Translations under genes and position numbers: made by a program
The notes under the pieces: model-generated
The model's input: only the letters and a program-made list of their open reading frames with translations
Told to the model about the DNA's origin: nothing
The model's database searches: none
NCBI RefSeq assembly: GCF_030285365.1
Contig: NZ_JASVDS010000002.1
Coordinates: 1,054,001 to 1,118,000, forward strand
Reading direction: 5' to 3'
From: Roseateles subflavus
GTDB taxonomy: Bacteria > Pseudomonadota > Gammaproteobacteria > Burkholderiales > Burkholderiaceae_C
Length of the DNA stretch: 64,000 bases
Shown here: positions 1 to 8,706 of the stretch, one piece after another
Layout of the letters: each line of letters opens with the position of its first letter
Numbering within the stretch: the first letter of the stretch is position 1

Positions 1-2
1 AG

Positions 3-491
3 GCGGCGCGGGATGTCGATCAGCTGCGCACGGCCTGGCAGCAGCTGGATGCGGCGGACCGGCGCGACGTCTTCGTGGCCGCCCGTGCCGCGCAATGTGC
101 CGCGGGCCTGGGCGCCCCGGACGACGGCCGCGGCTGGCTGCGCCCGTCCTGGGACGACTACGCCGACCTGCCGGCCGACGAGCGTGCAGCGCTGGCAGAG
201 TCCCTGGTGCAGTGCCTCCCGGGCCTGGGCCAGGACTGGCTGCAGCGCCTGGAAGGTCTTCTGCAGCGCCATGCCCGCGATCCCGGGCTGGCCTACGCCC
301 TCGGTCATGCCCTGGCGGAGCGTCAGCTGTGGGGCAAGGCCCGCCTCATGCTGGAGCAGGCCGCCGAGGACCGGCAGCTGGGTGTGGCGGCACGCCGCAA
401 GTGCTGGCTGAAGCTGGCGGACCTGGCCGAGCACGACGGCGACGCCGAGCGCCGCGCTCGCTGCTTCGAGGCCGCCGCGACGCTGGCCTGA
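3..491 (+). CDS. hemY: HemY-like protein, C-terminal part (5' end outside window)
   Basis: The reading frame is open from the first bases of the window and ends at TGA 489-491, giving the last 162 residues of a longer protein. It is an alpha-helical, TPR-like region with repeated Ala/Leu-rich helices. It includes a stretch reading LAYALGHALAERQLWGKARLMLEQ, shown here only in outline, which is typical of the C-terminal TPR half of HemY, an inner-membrane protein encoded after hemC/hemD/hemX in proteobacteria. The N-terminal membrane segments are off-window, so the assignment rests on the TPR part and betaproteobacterial pattern. Another TPR protein cannot be excluded. Confidence 0.65.
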   Translation, partial: AARDVDQLRTAWQQLDAADRRDVFVAARAAQCAAGLGAPDDGRGWLRPSWDDYADLPADERAALAESLVQCLPGLGQDWLQRLEGLLQRHARDPGLAYALGHALAERQLWGKARLMLEQAAEDRQLGVAARRKCWLKLADLAEHDGDAERRARCFEAAATLA

Positions 492-683
492 TCGACCTCG
501 GGCGCCGCCCGGCGCTCCTGCCTCGCCGCGCGTCTGGCATCGGCGTGACCGAGTGCTGGCTGCATGCCGGCCCGTCCTACCTTCGGGATTCCGTGCGCCG
601 GGTGGGCGGGGGCAGGGCGCCGGGTGCGGATGGTCTCCGGCCGATGGCGGTCCGGGGTCAGAGGAGAAAAATGTCGAACATAC

Positions 684-713
684 TTGCGCAGCTGGAAAAA
701 CCCATGCTATAGT
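684..713 (+). promoter_or_regulatory. Promoter of first tRNA-Arg gene
   Basis: TTGCGC at 684-689 and TATAGT at 708-713 are separated by 18 bp. A TG two bases before the -10 makes it an extended -10. The spacing places the start of transcription a few bases before the tRNA at 725. Confidence 0.65.
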
Positions 714-724
714 TCAAGGCTTCG

Positions 725-801
725 GCGGCTGTAGCTCAGTTGGATAGAGTACTTGGCTACGAACCAAGGGGTCGTGGGTTCGAATCCTGCCAGCCGCGCC
801 A
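725..801 (+). tRNA. tRNA-Arg (anticodon ACG), copy 1
   Basis: A 77-nt cloverleaf. The acceptor arm GCGGCTG (725-731) pairs perfectly with CAGCCGC (791-797), followed by discriminator G and an encoded CCA (799-801). The anticodon stem CTTGG/CCAAG closes the seven-base loop CTACGAA, so the anticodon is ACG. In bacteria A34 of this tRNA is normally deaminated to inosine by TadA, so it reads CGU, CGC and CGA. The T arm carries GGTTCGAATCC. It is identical to the copy at 982-1058. Confidence 0.95.
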
Positions 802-937
802 AAATTCAAATGCAAGTCCTCAGGCAGCTGCTTTATCCAGCTGCTGTCCTGGGATCAGCAAGATAGTTGATTTGAGGTGTGCGTCTTGATATTGAAAAGT
901 ATCGAGACAATCCGAAAAAATAAATGTGAGCCTTGGC

Positions 938-967
938 TTGCGATTCAATCGAAAATCGCGCTATAAT
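938..967 (+). promoter_or_regulatory. Promoter of second tRNA-Arg gene
   Basis: TTGCGA at 938-943, an 18-bp spacer and a perfect TATAAT at 962-967 lie 14 bp before the second tRNA. The second copy therefore has its own strong promoter, in an A+T-rich spacer unlike the surrounding DNA. Confidence 0.75.
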
Positions 968-981
968 CTAAGGCTTACTAA

Positions 982-1058
982 GCGGCTGTAGCTCAGTTGG
1001 ATAGAGTACTTGGCTACGAACCAAGGGGTCGTGGGTTCGAATCCTGCCAGCCGCGCCA
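982..1058 (+). tRNA. tRNA-Arg (anticodon ACG), copy 2
   Basis: It has the same 77-nt sequence as the copy at 725-801, with the same acceptor pairing, ACG anticodon and encoded CCA (1056-1058). The two copies are separated by a 180-bp A+T-rich spacer that contains the promoter of this copy. They look like a gene duplication to raise Arg-tRNA dosage. Confidence 0.95.
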
Positions 1059-1076
1059 AAACAAGAAGAAATGAAA

Positions 1077-1110
1077 AGGTCTGTGAGAAATCACAGGCCT
1101 TTTTTGTTTT
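1077..1110 (+). terminator. Intrinsic terminator after tRNA-Arg copy 2
   Basis: A 10-bp stem (1077-1086 with 1091-1100, one G-U pair), a GAAA tetraloop and the T-rich tail TTTTTGTTTT (1101-1110) form a textbook Rho-independent terminator 19 bp after the tRNA. Confidence 0.9.
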
Positions 1111-1197
1111 GGGCCCCGGATGCTCGAGAGGGGTCGGGACGCCTCGAGATTCGTCAGGCTACGTCAGCGGTCCCTCAGGCCGCTTGGCTTTCTGATC

Positions 1198-1260
1198 CGA
1201 CTTACTCGACTTACTCGACTTACTTGACTTACTCGGCATATCCGACTTACTCCGCTTGCC
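1198..1260. repeat. 9-bp tandem repeat, about seven units
   Basis: Units of CGACTTACT begin at 1198, 1207, 1216, 1225 (TGACTTACT) and 1243, with diverged units CGGCATATC at 1234 and CCGCTTGCC at 1252. The array overlaps the 3' end and stop codon of the Imm21-like gene on the minus strand, so it may have arisen by slippage at the gene's tail. It is too short and too regular to be a CRISPR. Confidence 0.85.
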
Positions 1261-1828
1261 TGGCTGAACGCAGGGCATGAAGCCGGAGCCAGAAGCCCTG
1301 GATATGGACCTCGGCCGACACGACCTCGTACACGGCGGGTGGCACGGCGATGGTCAGGGTCGGGTAGTACCAGTCCGGGCCCGCATCGGCCGCGGCGCAC
1401 AGCAGAAAGCGGCCGCCGGAGTTAGGCAGGACGAGGCCGGTCGGCAGGAACTCGTCCGGCGCGACGGACGCCACAGCGCTCCGCAAGGTCGGGCCATCAT
1501 GCCGGGCGTCCGGCCACGTCATGGGCACCACGAGCACACCGCCACAGAAGCCGTCGTGGGGCACCCAGGTGCTCATTGGAACCTCATCGCCCAGCACGAG
1601 CGCCGCACCGGCGCTGGTGTGCACCAGACCGGCGAGTCCCGCGACATCACAAGCGGCGTCGTAGTCCGAGGCGGGTGCCGACGGATCTCCCGACCATCGG
1701 AACGAGGTGCTGCCCCGCCGTGGGTCACGGGATGCCTGGGTGCCAGACCATGCGCTGCAGGCCTTGGCAGGCAGCAGCACATGCGGACCGCCGTCGCAGC
1801 TCACCCAGGACAGCGGGTCCGTGGTCAT
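1247..1828 (-). CDS. Imm21-like immunity protein (orphan)
   Basis: A predicted 193-residue cytoplasmic protein. It starts near MTTDPLSWV, followed by a GGPHVLLP segment, a W-x-G (WSG), a DYDAACDVAGL block, and LVLGDE followed by a tryptophan. This order matches the Imm21 family of immunity proteins, which protect cells from a cognate polymorphic toxin. ATG 1828 was chosen over a much longer upstream frame because GGGAGG lies five bases before it and similarity starts there; the upstream part is a shadow of the next gene. The stop lies inside a 9-bp tandem repeat. No toxin, VgrG or secretion gene is adjacent, so it looks like an orphan immunity gene. The family call is by pattern recall. Confidence 0.65.
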   Translation of the reverse strand: MTTDPLSWVSCDGGPHVLLPAKACSAWSGTQASRDPRRGSTSFRWSGDPSAPASDYDAACDVAGLAGLVHTSAGAALVLGDEVPMSTWVPHDGFCGGVLVVPMTWPDARHDGPTLRSAVASVAPDEFLPTGLVLPNSGGRFLLCAAADAGPDWYYPTLTIAVPPAVYEVVSAEVHIQGFWLRLHALRSARQAE

Positions 1829-1937
1829 CGCCGCCTCCCTTCTGGCGCATGTGCCGGGGCTGCGGACAAGGAGCAGGCGGGACAGGGGTGCGCCAACCGA
1901 CGGCAGGGCCGGCGCGGCAGGCCGGGGCACGCGCGGA

Positions 1938-3125
1938 TCACTGGCCCCCCTGGACGGCTTCGAGCGCAGCAGCTCCAGTTCGGGGGCCCTCGGTGGTGAC
2001 GGCATCCAGCAGCAGCGCTTCCACCGTTCCCGGCGCCAGCTGCAGGGAGGCGAGGATGTCGGCCCCGTGCGCCCCCGCGGCCGGTGGCGCGCCGGGTGCG
2101 CGCGTCTGACTGCGCGAGAAGCGGGGCGCGGGATTCGCCTGCCACTGGCCCTGCACCTGCGTGTAGGCCTGCCGCGCCTGCTGGTGCGGATGCAAGGGCG
2201 CCTCATCCAGGCTCAGGACGCCCGCCACGCAGGCGTCCGTGCCTTCGAGCAGCGCCATCCAGGCGTGGCGGGGCTTCTCCCGCAGGCGTGCCGCCACGCG
2301 CTCCCGCAGCCGCGGCCACTGGCGGGTGTCCATCTGCTGGGCGGGGTCCTCGTCTGCCAGATCCAGTCGCTGCAGCAGCTCGCGATAGAAGGCCGGCTCG
2401 ATGGCGCCCAGGCTCAGGAACCGGCCATCCGAGCATTCAAAGCTGTCATAGAAGGGGCTGCTGTGCAGGAAGAAGTTCTGAGCGGGCGATTCGGGCCAAT
2501 GCCCTTGCCCGGCCAGGCTTCGGACGAGACTGCCCAGCAGGTTGGCACCGTCCAGCATCGCGGCGTCGATGACCTGCCCGCGCCCCGAGCGCTGGGCCTC
2601 CAGCAGGGCACAGACCATGCCGAAGGCCAGCAGCAGGCCGCCGCTGGCCATGTCGCCGACGACGGTCGCCGGCAGCGTGGGGGCCTGGCCCGGCCGCTGG
2701 CTGAGATTCAGCAGGCCGCTCAGCGCGACGTAGTTGAGGTCGTGGCCGGCCGCCTGGGCCAGCGGGCCGGTCTGGCCCCAGCCGGTCACGCGCCCGAACA
2801 CCAGACGCGGGTGCTGCGCTTCGAGCGCCGTCGGCCCCAGGCCCAGGCGTTCCATCACGCCCGGGCGATAGCCCTCGATCAGGCCGTCTGCCGTCAGGAT
2901 CAGCTGCCGCAGGGCCTCGAGGGCCTCGGGTTTCTTCAGATCCAGGACCAGTGACCGCTTGCCCCGGTTCATGGCGCCCCCGCCCCCCAGACTGCGCTGC
3001 GCGGCAGGGCGCTCGACCACGATCACGTCCGCGCCCATGTCGGCCAGCATCATGCCGGCAAAGGGGCAGGGGCCGATGCCCGCCAGCTCGATGATGCGAA
3101 CGCCAGCCAAGGGACCCGTCGCCAT
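1938..3125 (-). CDS. CaiB/BaiF family CoA-transferase, alpha-methylacyl-CoA racemase-like
   Basis: A 395-residue class III CoA-transferase-fold protein. The N-terminus (GVRIIELAGIGPCPFAGMM, then LADMGADVIVVERP) is the signature of alpha-methylacyl-CoA racemases, which epimerise 2-methylacyl-CoA in branched-chain lipid breakdown. A GHDLNYVALSG segment carries the His-Asp pair expected for the racemase branch, and GDMASGG carries the second acidic position. ATG 3125 is preceded by GGAAGGAA. It is divergent from greB, whose start lies 45 bp away, so the two share a promoter region. Family is clear. Racemase versus true CoA-transferase activity is inferred. Confidence 0.8.
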   Translation of the reverse strand: MATGPLAGVRIIELAGIGPCPFAGMMLADMGADVIVVERPAAQRSLGGGGAMNRGKRSLVLDLKKPEALEALRQLILTADGLIEGYRPGVMERLGLGPTALEAQHPRLVFGRVTGWGQTGPLAQAAGHDLNYVALSGLLNLSQRPGQAPTLPATVVGDMASGGLLLAFGMVCALLEAQRSGRGQVIDAAMLDGANLLGSLVRSLAGQGHWPESPAQNFFLHSSPFYDSFECSDGRFLSLGAIEPAFYRELLQRLDLADEDPAQQMDTRQWPRLRERVAARLREKPRHAWMALLEGTDACVAGVLSLDEAPLHPHQQARQAYTQVQGQWQANPAPRFSRSQTRAPGAPPAAGAHGADILASLQLAPGTVEALLLDAVTTEGPRTGAAALEAVQGGQ

Positions 3126-3169
3126 GCTGTTCCTTCCGAGGTGTAGTCGTCTGGCGAGACAATACACGG

Positions 3170-3739
3170 ATGAGCAAGGCCTTCACCAAGGAAAGCGACG
3201 GGGACGATGACGATGACGCCCCCGGTCTGCCGCCGTTGCCCGCCGGCACGCGCAACTACATCACCCCGCAGGGCTATGCCCGACTGAGGTCGGAGTTCAT
3301 GGAGCTGCTGGATGTCGAGCGCCCCAAGATCGTCGAGATCGTGTCCTGGGCCGCCAAGAACGGCGATCGTTCCGAGAACGGCGACTATCTCTACGGCAAG
3401 AAGCGGCTGCGGGAGATCGACCGGCGCCTGCGCTTCCTGACGAAGCGCCTGGACATCGCCGAAGTCGCCGACCCGGCCGTTCACCATGGCAGCGACCAGA
3501 TCTTCTTCGGTGCGACCGTGACCTACGCGAACAGCAAGGGGGAGGAGCGCACCATCACCATCATGGGCATCGACGAGGCCGACAGCCTGCAGGGCGAGGT
3601 GAGTTGGGTGTCCCCGATCGCCCGTGCGCTCCTGAAGGCCCGCGAGGGTGACGAGGTGCAGCTGATGACGCCTGGCGGGCTGGAGCAGCTGGAAGTGATC
3701 GAGGTCCGCTACCCCGCCCCGGGGGCGCAGAGCCGCTGA
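3170..3739 (+). CDS. greB: Transcription elongation factor GreB
   Basis: A 189-residue protein with the GreA/GreB layout. The N-terminal coiled coil runs from about residue 30, starting RNYITPQGYARLRSEF and including AAKNGDRSENGDYLYGKKRL, whose acidic tip residues act in the RNA polymerase secondary channel to stimulate cleavage of backtracked RNA. A C-terminal FKBP-like domain follows (EVSWVSPIARALLKAREGDE). The LYGKKRLREIDRR segment favours GreB over GreA. An unusual acidic N-terminal leader with five consecutive Asp (about residues 12-16) precedes the domain. It is convergent with spoT. Confidence 0.92.
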   Translation: MSKAFTKESDGDDDDDAPGLPPLPAGTRNYITPQGYARLRSEFMELLDVERPKIVEIVSWAAKNGDRSENGDYLYGKKRLREIDRRLRFLTKRLDIAEVADPAVHHGSDQIFFGATVTYANSKGEERTITIMGIDEADSLQGEVSWVSPIARALLKAREGDEVQLMTPGGLEQLEVIEVRYPAPGAQSR

Positions 3740-3796
3740 TCGACCGCGGGCGGGGTCAGCTGCCCCAGGAGGGCATCAGGCCCGCGACCGGGCCGC

Positions 3797-6061
3797 TCAG
3801 GGCTTGATGCGCCAGACGCGCAGCACCGCGGGCGAGCGCTTGAGCATGCGCAGCACTTCGGCGACGTGCAGGCGATCCCGGACCGAGATCAGCAGTTGCA
3901 TCTCGGCGGTTTCCCGGGCCTGTGACTCGTCGCTCATCGAGATGTGCGTGATGTCGGCCTCCGCGGTGCTGACGGCCGTGGCGATCTGGGCCAGCACGCC
4001 CTTGCCGTTCTTCATCAGCACGCCGATGGCGGCCTCGAAGCTGCGGGTCATCTCATCGGCCCAGGCGACGGCGATCCAGTGCTCGCTGTCGCGCTGGAAC
4101 AGCCGGCGGCCCACCTGGCACTCGGCGGTGTGCACGATGAGGCCTTCACCGCGGCCCAGGTAGCCCTTGATGTCGTCGCCCGGCACGGGGCGGCAGCAGC
4201 TGGCCAGACGCACGGTCGCGCCCTCGCTGCCATCCAGCGTGATCTGGCCCTGGGTCGTCTGGTCGTCGGTGCCGAAACGGCCGAGCGTGAGCGTGACGGC
4301 GTCCGGGCGCTGGCCCTGCGCTGCGAGCATCCGGGCCATCTTCTTGGCCACGATGGTGGCGATCTTGCGGCCGAGGCCGACTTCCACCAGGAGCTCGTGC
4401 ACGTTGCGGTTGCCCGCCCACCGGGCAAGGTCCAGCCAGAGGGCGTGGGCCTCCGGGTCCTCGGCATCGAGACTCGGGAGCGCCAGACCCTCGGCGCGCA
4501 GGGCCTGCGCCAGCATCTTCTGACCGAGTTCCTGCGATTCCTCCTGCTCCAGATTCTTCAGGAAGTGACGGATCTTGGAGCGGGCGCGGCCGGTCCGGAC
4601 AAAGCTGAGCCAGGCCGGATTCGGACGCGCGCCCGTGGCGGTGATGATCTCGACCACGTCGCCGCTGCGAAGCTCGGCCCGCAGCGGCACGGGCTCGCCG
4701 TTGACCTTGGCGGCGACGCAGTGATCGCCGACGTCGGAGTGGATGGCGTAGGCGTAGTCCACCGGCGTCGCACCCCGGGGCAGGGCCATGATCTTGCTCT
4801 TGGGCGTGAAGACGTAGACCGCGTCCGGGAACAGGTCGATCTTGACGTGCTCCAGGAATTCGCTGGCGTCGCGGGTCTCGTCCTGGATGTCGATCAGCGA
4901 TTGCAGCCAGCGCGATCCCAGCTGCTGCACCGCCTGCGCGTTGCCCTTGGCCTTGTAGAGCCAGTGCGCCGCCACGCCCTTTTCCGCCACCATGTGCATG
5001 GTCTCGGTGCGCATCTGGAATTCGACGGGCGTGCCCAGCGGGCTGACCAGCGTGGTGTGCAGGCTCTGGTAGCCGTTGGGCTTGGGAATGGCGATGTAGT
5101 CCTTGAAGCGGCCGGGCTGGGGCTTGTAGAGCTGATGCAGCACGCCCAGCGCCAGATAGCACTGAGGCAGCTCGTCCACCACCACCCGGAAGCCGAAGAT
5201 GTCGCTGACCTGGGCAAAGCTCAGGTGCTTCTCGCGCATCTTCTTGTAGATGGAGAACAGGGTCTTCTCCCGCCCCTGGATCTCGACCTTCAGACCGGCA
5301 TCGGCGAAGGCCTTGACGACGTCACGCTCGATGCGGGACACGAGGTCCCGCCGGTTGCCGCGCGCCTTGCCGATGGCCTTCGAGAGCGCGCCGTGCCGCC
5401 AGGGATGGATGTACTGGAAGGACAGCTCCTGCAGCTCCCGGTAGATCTCGTTGAGGCCCAGACGGTGGGCGATGGGGGCGTAGATGTCGAGCGTCTCGCG
5501 GGCGATGCGCCGGCGCTTCTCGAACGCCATGTGCCCCATCGTCCGCATGTTGTGCAGGCGGTCGGCCAGCTTGATCAGGATGACCCGCACATCGCGGGCC
5601 ATTGCCAGCAGCATCTTCCGGAAGGACTCGGCCTGGGATTCCTCCTTGGTCGAGAACTGCAGCTTGTCCAGCTTGGTCAGGCCGTCCACCAGCTCGGCCG
5701 TCGGGGCCTCGAAGCGCTCGATCAGCTCGGTCTTGGTGACCCCGCAGTCCTCCATCGCGTCGTGCATGAGCGCGGCCATGATCGCCTGGGCATCCAGGCG
5801 CCAATCGGCGCAGATGCCAGCGACGGCGATCGGATGGGTGATGTAGGGCTCGCCGCTGGCCCGGAATTGCCCCAGATGGGCTTCGTCAGCGAACTTGTAG
5901 GCCTCGCGGATCCGCTTGATGTCGCCCTTGGGCAGGTACGTCAGCCGGTGCAGCAGCGCGTCGAAGGAGGCCGCCTCGGCCTGCGTCGGCTCTGGGGCGG
6001 TCTTGTGCAGGCCCGGCATCAAGGCGGCGGGCAGCGAAGCGGCGAAGGAGCGAAGACCCAT
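3797..6061 (-). CDS. spoT: Bifunctional (p)ppGpp synthetase/hydrolase SpoT (RelA/SpoT family)
   Basis: A stringent-response enzyme of about 754 residues. The HD hydrolase domain carries an HDAMEDCG motif. The synthetase domain has DIFGFRVVVDELPQCY, IPKPNGYQSLHTT and EFQMRTETMHMVAEKG. TGS (VFTPKSKIMALPRGATPVDYAYAIHSDVG region, given in part), a zinc-finger-like region (SCCRPVPGDDIKGYLGRGEG) and a C-terminal ACT domain follow. HD and synthetase motifs both look intact, so it should make and destroy (p)ppGpp. ATG 6061 was chosen, but no clear Shine-Dalgarno precedes it. A TTG at 6109 and an ATG about 42 bp downstream are alternatives. It lies downstream of rpoZ and a terminator hairpin. Confidence 0.92.
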   Translation of the reverse strand: MGLRSFAASLPAALMPGLHKTAPEPTQAEAASFDALLHRLTYLPKGDIKRIREAYKFADEAHLGQFRASGEPYITHPIAVAGICADWRLDAQAIMAALMHDAMEDCGVTKTELIERFEAPTAELVDGLTKLDKLQFSTKEESQAESFRKMLLAMARDVRVILIKLADRLHNMRTMGHMAFEKRRRIARETLDIYAPIAHRLGLNEIYRELQELSFQYIHPWRHGALSKAIGKARGNRRDLVSRIERDVVKAFADAGLKVEIQGREKTLFSIYKKMREKHLSFAQVSDIFGFRVVVDELPQCYLALGVLHQLYKPQPGRFKDYIAIPKPNGYQSLHTTLVSPLGTPVEFQMRTETMHMVAEKGVAAHWLYKAKGNAQAVQQLGSRWLQSLIDIQDETRDASEFLEHVKIDLFPDAVYVFTPKSKIMALPRGATPVDYAYAIHSDVGDHCVAAKVNGEPVPLRAELRSGDVVEIITATGARPNPAWLSFVRTGRARSKIRHFLKNLEQEESQELGQKMLAQALRAEGLALPSLDAEDPEAHALWLDLARWAGNRNVHELLVEVGLGRKIATIVAKKMARMLAAQGQRPDAVTLTLGRFGTDDQTTQGQITLDGSEGATVRLASCCRPVPGDDIKGYLGRGEGLIVHTAECQVGRRLFQRDSEHWIAVAWADEMTRSFEAAIGVLMKNGKGVLAQIATAVSTAEADITHISMSDESQARETAEMQLLISVRDRLHVAEVLRMLKRSPAVLRVWRIKP

Positions 6062-6159
6062 GGAGAGAAAGTAACACAAGGGCGGGGCTGGTCGCCGTGG
6101 CCGGGACAAATTGCGACGCGTTGACGACGGATGCCGCCGTCGATCGGGGCCAGCGCATG

Positions 6160-6187
6160 AAAAAAGGCGCCCCGAAGGCGCCTTTTC
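6160..6187 (-). terminator. Hairpin terminator between rpoZ and spoT
   Basis: GGCGCC (6166-6171) pairs with GGCGCC (6177-6182) around CCGAA. The stem is extended by A-T pairs, and the minus-strand transcript ends in six U (complement of A 6160-6165). It would end or attenuate gmk-rpoZ transcription before spoT. Confidence 0.75.
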
Positions 6188-6203
6188 AGCAGCGGTGCGT
6201 GGC

Positions 6204-6407
6204 TTAGACCGGCACCTTGCGCAGCATCTCGATGCCCACTTCGCCGGCAGCGATCTCGCGCAGGGCGGTCACGCCCGGCTTGTTCTTGCTCTCGATCTTG
6301 GCGCTGTGGCCCTGGCTGAGCATGCGAGCGCGATAGGTGGCCGCGAGCACCAGCTGGAAGCGGTTGGGGATCTTGGTCAGGCAATCTTCAACGGTGATGC
6401 GGGCCAT
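6204..6407 (-). CDS. rpoZ: RNA polymerase omega subunit
   Basis: 67 residues, the usual short omega of betaproteobacteria. It begins [20 protein letters not shown] and contains the conserved ATYRARML segment that packs against the beta-prime C-terminus. Omega assists RNA polymerase assembly and forms part of a ppGpp-binding site in other proteobacteria, which fits its place between gmk (GMP kinase) and spoT. ATG 6407 is 65 bp downstream of the gmk stop. A terminator hairpin follows the gene. Confidence 0.95.
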   Translation of the reverse strand: MARITVEDCLTKIPNRFQLVLAATYRARMLSQGHSAKIESKNKPGVTALREIAAGEVGIEMLRKVPV

Positions 6408-6472
6408 GGGCGGGTTCCAGTGATGTTGTTCGGAGGGTCTTGAAACGCCGTCCACCAGAGGTGGAAGGCGCT

Positions 6473-7093
6473 TCAGGGCAGGTCCAGCGCCTTGAAGACG
6501 GTGGACTTGCTGCGACGCTGAGAGGCGTATTTTAACCGCTGCGCGTGCACGATGGCCTTCAGATCGAAAAGAGCGGTCTCGAAAACGGCGTTCACCACGA
6601 CAAAATCGAACCGGTGGGCCTGGGCCACCTCGATTCGCGCATTGGCCATGCGGCGTTCGATGACCTCCTCGGCCGTATCCCCGCGCCGGGTCAGGCGCTG
6701 GCGCAGCTCGTCCCAGCTGGGGGGCAGGATGAACACCAGCACGGCATACGGGAACAGTTGCTTGATCTGCAGAGCGCCTTGGAAGTCGATCTCCAGCACG
6801 ACGTCCTCCCCCTGCTTCATGCGCTCCTCGATCGACGCACGGGAGGTGCCATAGAGGTTGCCGTGCACCTCGGCCCACTCGAAGAACTCGCCCCGCTCCA
6901 CCTTGGAGCGGAACTCTTCCGGCGAAATGAACCAGTACTCGCGGCCATGCTGCTCCTGCCCACGCGGGGCACGGGAGGTGTGCGAAATCGAGACTGCCAG
7001 CTTGGCGTCCAGCTCCAGCAGGGCCTTGACCAAGCTGGATTTGCCTGCGCCGCTCGGGGCGGCCACGACGAAAAGATTGCCCGGGTATTCCAT
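6473..7093 (-). CDS. gmk: Guanylate kinase
   Basis: 206 residues, beginning [20 protein letters not shown]. The P-loop [29 protein letters not shown] and [12 protein letters not shown] are the conserved GMP-binding and lid elements. The enzyme phosphorylates GMP or dGMP to the diphosphate with ATP. ATG 7093 was chosen because homology starts there, although its Shine-Dalgarno is weak; the frame stays open upstream without similarity. In related genomes yicC lies directly upstream. Here yicC is 24.6 kb away, with accessory genes between. Confidence 0.95.
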   Translation of the reverse strand: MEYPGNLFVVAAPSGAGKSSLVKALLELDAKLAVSISHTSRAPRGQEQHGREYWFISPEEFRSKVERGEFFEWAEVHGNLYGTSRASIEERMKQGEDVVLEIDFQGALQIKQLFPYAVLVFILPPSWDELRQRLTRRGDTAEEVIERRMANARIEVAQAHRFDFVVVNAVFETALFDLKAIVHAQRLKYASQRRSKSTVFKALDLP

Positions 7094-7509
7094 CCCTGGA
7101 TTGTCGCTCACTCGGAACGCAGGCCTGAAGTCCGGGCAGGGGCCGGTCCGCAGGCCCCCAGCATCTGGCGGGTGTCCAAGGTCTGGCGAACGGCAGCGCG
7201 CCGCCAGCGGTGGCGGCCGGGGCCGGGAGAGCCTGGGTCGGTCCTGGCTCGCGCCGCCAGGGCCTCTGCCTTCCGACCGGCCGGTCGCCGGCCCGAGGTG
7301 ACTCGCTCCGACGAGCGAGGGCCGTCCGAGCCGCGAGGGGAGGGGTGTCATGGCACGAGGCCGGGTGTCGTTGATGCCTCAGTGGTCCAAGGAGGGTGAG
7401 ATCCGCCCGGGTGCCTGTCGGCCCGCCTCGTGGGCAGCGGGTGCTCTCATTCGCTCCGGCTCGGCAGGTGCTGCCAGGCGGAGGCGGCTGGTGCGCGTTC
7501 GGGTCGCGC
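7094..7509. other. Gene-free junction at the gmk end of the accessory block
   Basis: I see no supported gene in these 416 bp. The open frames are G+C-driven and lack similarity or ribosome sites. The segment must hold the gmk promoter on the minus strand. It contains several short G+C-rich inverted repeats (for example around GACCGGCCGGTC at 7277) but no integrase, IS end or direct repeat that I could match to the other junction near 31.4-31.7 kb. Confidence 0.5.
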
Positions 7510-8553
7510 TTAGAAGCTGTGGCGCAGGCCGAGCGACAGGGTGTTGCCGTCATGCAGGCCGTCCACCTTGTCGTTCATGTAGACGGCGTAGAGATCGGTG
7601 CGCTTGGACAGCGAGTGGTCATAGCCCAGGCTCAGGGTCTTGTGCGTGCTGCCGCCGAACAGCGGAATGATGCCGGCGAACGTGCCGGTCCGCACTTTCG
7701 AGTGCCCCCACGCTGCCAGCAGCTTGCCGTTTCCATTGATGGGCACTTCAGCGCTGATGTCATAGAGGCGCAGCTTGCTCCCGTAGGAGTCGTCGTCGAT
7801 CTGCCCGACCTGGGCGTAGAGCTTGACGGCCCTGAAGTCGTAGGCGGCGCCGACGTTGAAGGTCTTCTCGCGTCGGCCGTTGGTGGGAGCGGCGGCATCC
7901 GTGCCGACAGACTGGTAGGCCAGCGTCGCGCTGAAGGGGTCGCCGAAGTAGACCACGGTGGCGGCGTAGCTCGACTTGCCCACGCCTTCGCCGACGGCGG
8001 CCTGCAGGTTCACCCGCATGCCCGACATCATGGGACTGAGGTAGCTCACCGAGTTCCGCCAGGCGGTGTCATTCTGCAGACGGGCCGTCTTGCTGATCGG
8101 GATGTCCCGGCCATCCAGGTAGTAGTGCAGCAGGGTGGGGGAGAAGCCGAACGAGTCACCGAAGCTGTTGAACAGCAGCAGGGACACGAACATCTGACTG
8201 GTGTTCCGGCCCACACGGACCTGACCGAAATCGCCACTGAGGCCGACGTAGGCGTTCTTCGCGAACATGGCATCGCCGGAGAAGCGGCCGGCGGCGCCGG
8301 TGTCCATGCCGATGAAGCTCTCCAGGGCGAATTGCGCCTTGAGGCCGGTGCCCAGGTCTTCTGTGCCGCTGACACCCCAGAAGCTGGTGCTCATGTCCCC
8401 TGAGTTCACGGCCTTGATGCGGTTGGCGCCTGCCAGCTGGTAGGACCCGACGCCAGCATTGACAAGGCCGTACAGCTTGACGCTGCTCTGCGCCATTGCG
8501 GCGTTCATGGTGATAAATAGCATGGATGTGGCCAAGAGTGCAGATGATCTCAT
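7510..8553 (-). CDS. Gram-negative general porin (outer membrane)
   Basis: A 347-residue protein with a signal peptide (basic MRSS, a hydrophobic stretch, cleavage after AMAQ), then [17 protein letters not shown], the typical first strand of Burkholderiales trimeric porins. It ends in phenylalanine (GLRHSF), the outer-membrane assembly signal. The central GRNTSQMF region and alternating beta-strand pattern fit a 16-stranded barrel. ATG 8553 sits nine bases after AAGGAA; GTG 8556 is equally possible. It is next to and co-directional with an amidase, so it probably admits the amide substrate of this locus. Confidence 0.88.
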   Translation of the reverse strand: MRSSALLATSMLFITMNAAMAQSSVKLYGLVNAGVGSYQLAGANRIKAVNSGDMSTSFWGVSGTEDLGTGLKAQFALESFIGMDTGAAGRFSGDAMFAKNAYVGLSGDFGQVRVGRNTSQMFVSLLLFNSFGDSFGFSPTLLHYYLDGRDIPISKTARLQNDTAWRNSVSYLSPMMSGMRVNLQAAVGEGVGKSSYAATVVYFGDPFSATLAYQSVGTDAAAPTNGRREKTFNVGAAYDFRAVKLYAQVGQIDDDSYGSKLRLYDISAEVPINGNGKLLAAWGHSKVRTGTFAGIIPLFGGSTHKTLSLGYDHSLSKRTDLYAVYMNDKVDGLHDGNTLSLGLRHSF

Positions 8554-8706
8554 CACGGTGTGTTCCTTTGTGTATTGAACTGATCGGCATTCGATCCATC
8601 ATCGCTTGCCGGATTTGAATGATATTTATGATGATGAATAGATGATGGGTGAAAACCCCATGTTTCCGCGAGAATGAGACAGGTCGCGCTGGGCTGGGAG
8701 GCGGGT

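Noticed and set aside
1198-1260. A CRISPR array
   Set aside because: The 9-bp units are contiguous with no spacers and there are no cas genes.
1247-2206. A 319-codon form of the immunity protein
   Set aside because: The extra N-terminal part lies opposite frame within the CaiB-like gene, is Arg/Pro-rich and lacks a ribosome site; ATG 1828 has GGGAGG.
3944-6124. A 726-codon open frame on the plus strand opposite spoT
   Set aside because: It is a mirror of G+C-rich codons, with repetitive His/Gly/Ala/Val composition and no domain; spoT on the other strand is unambiguous.
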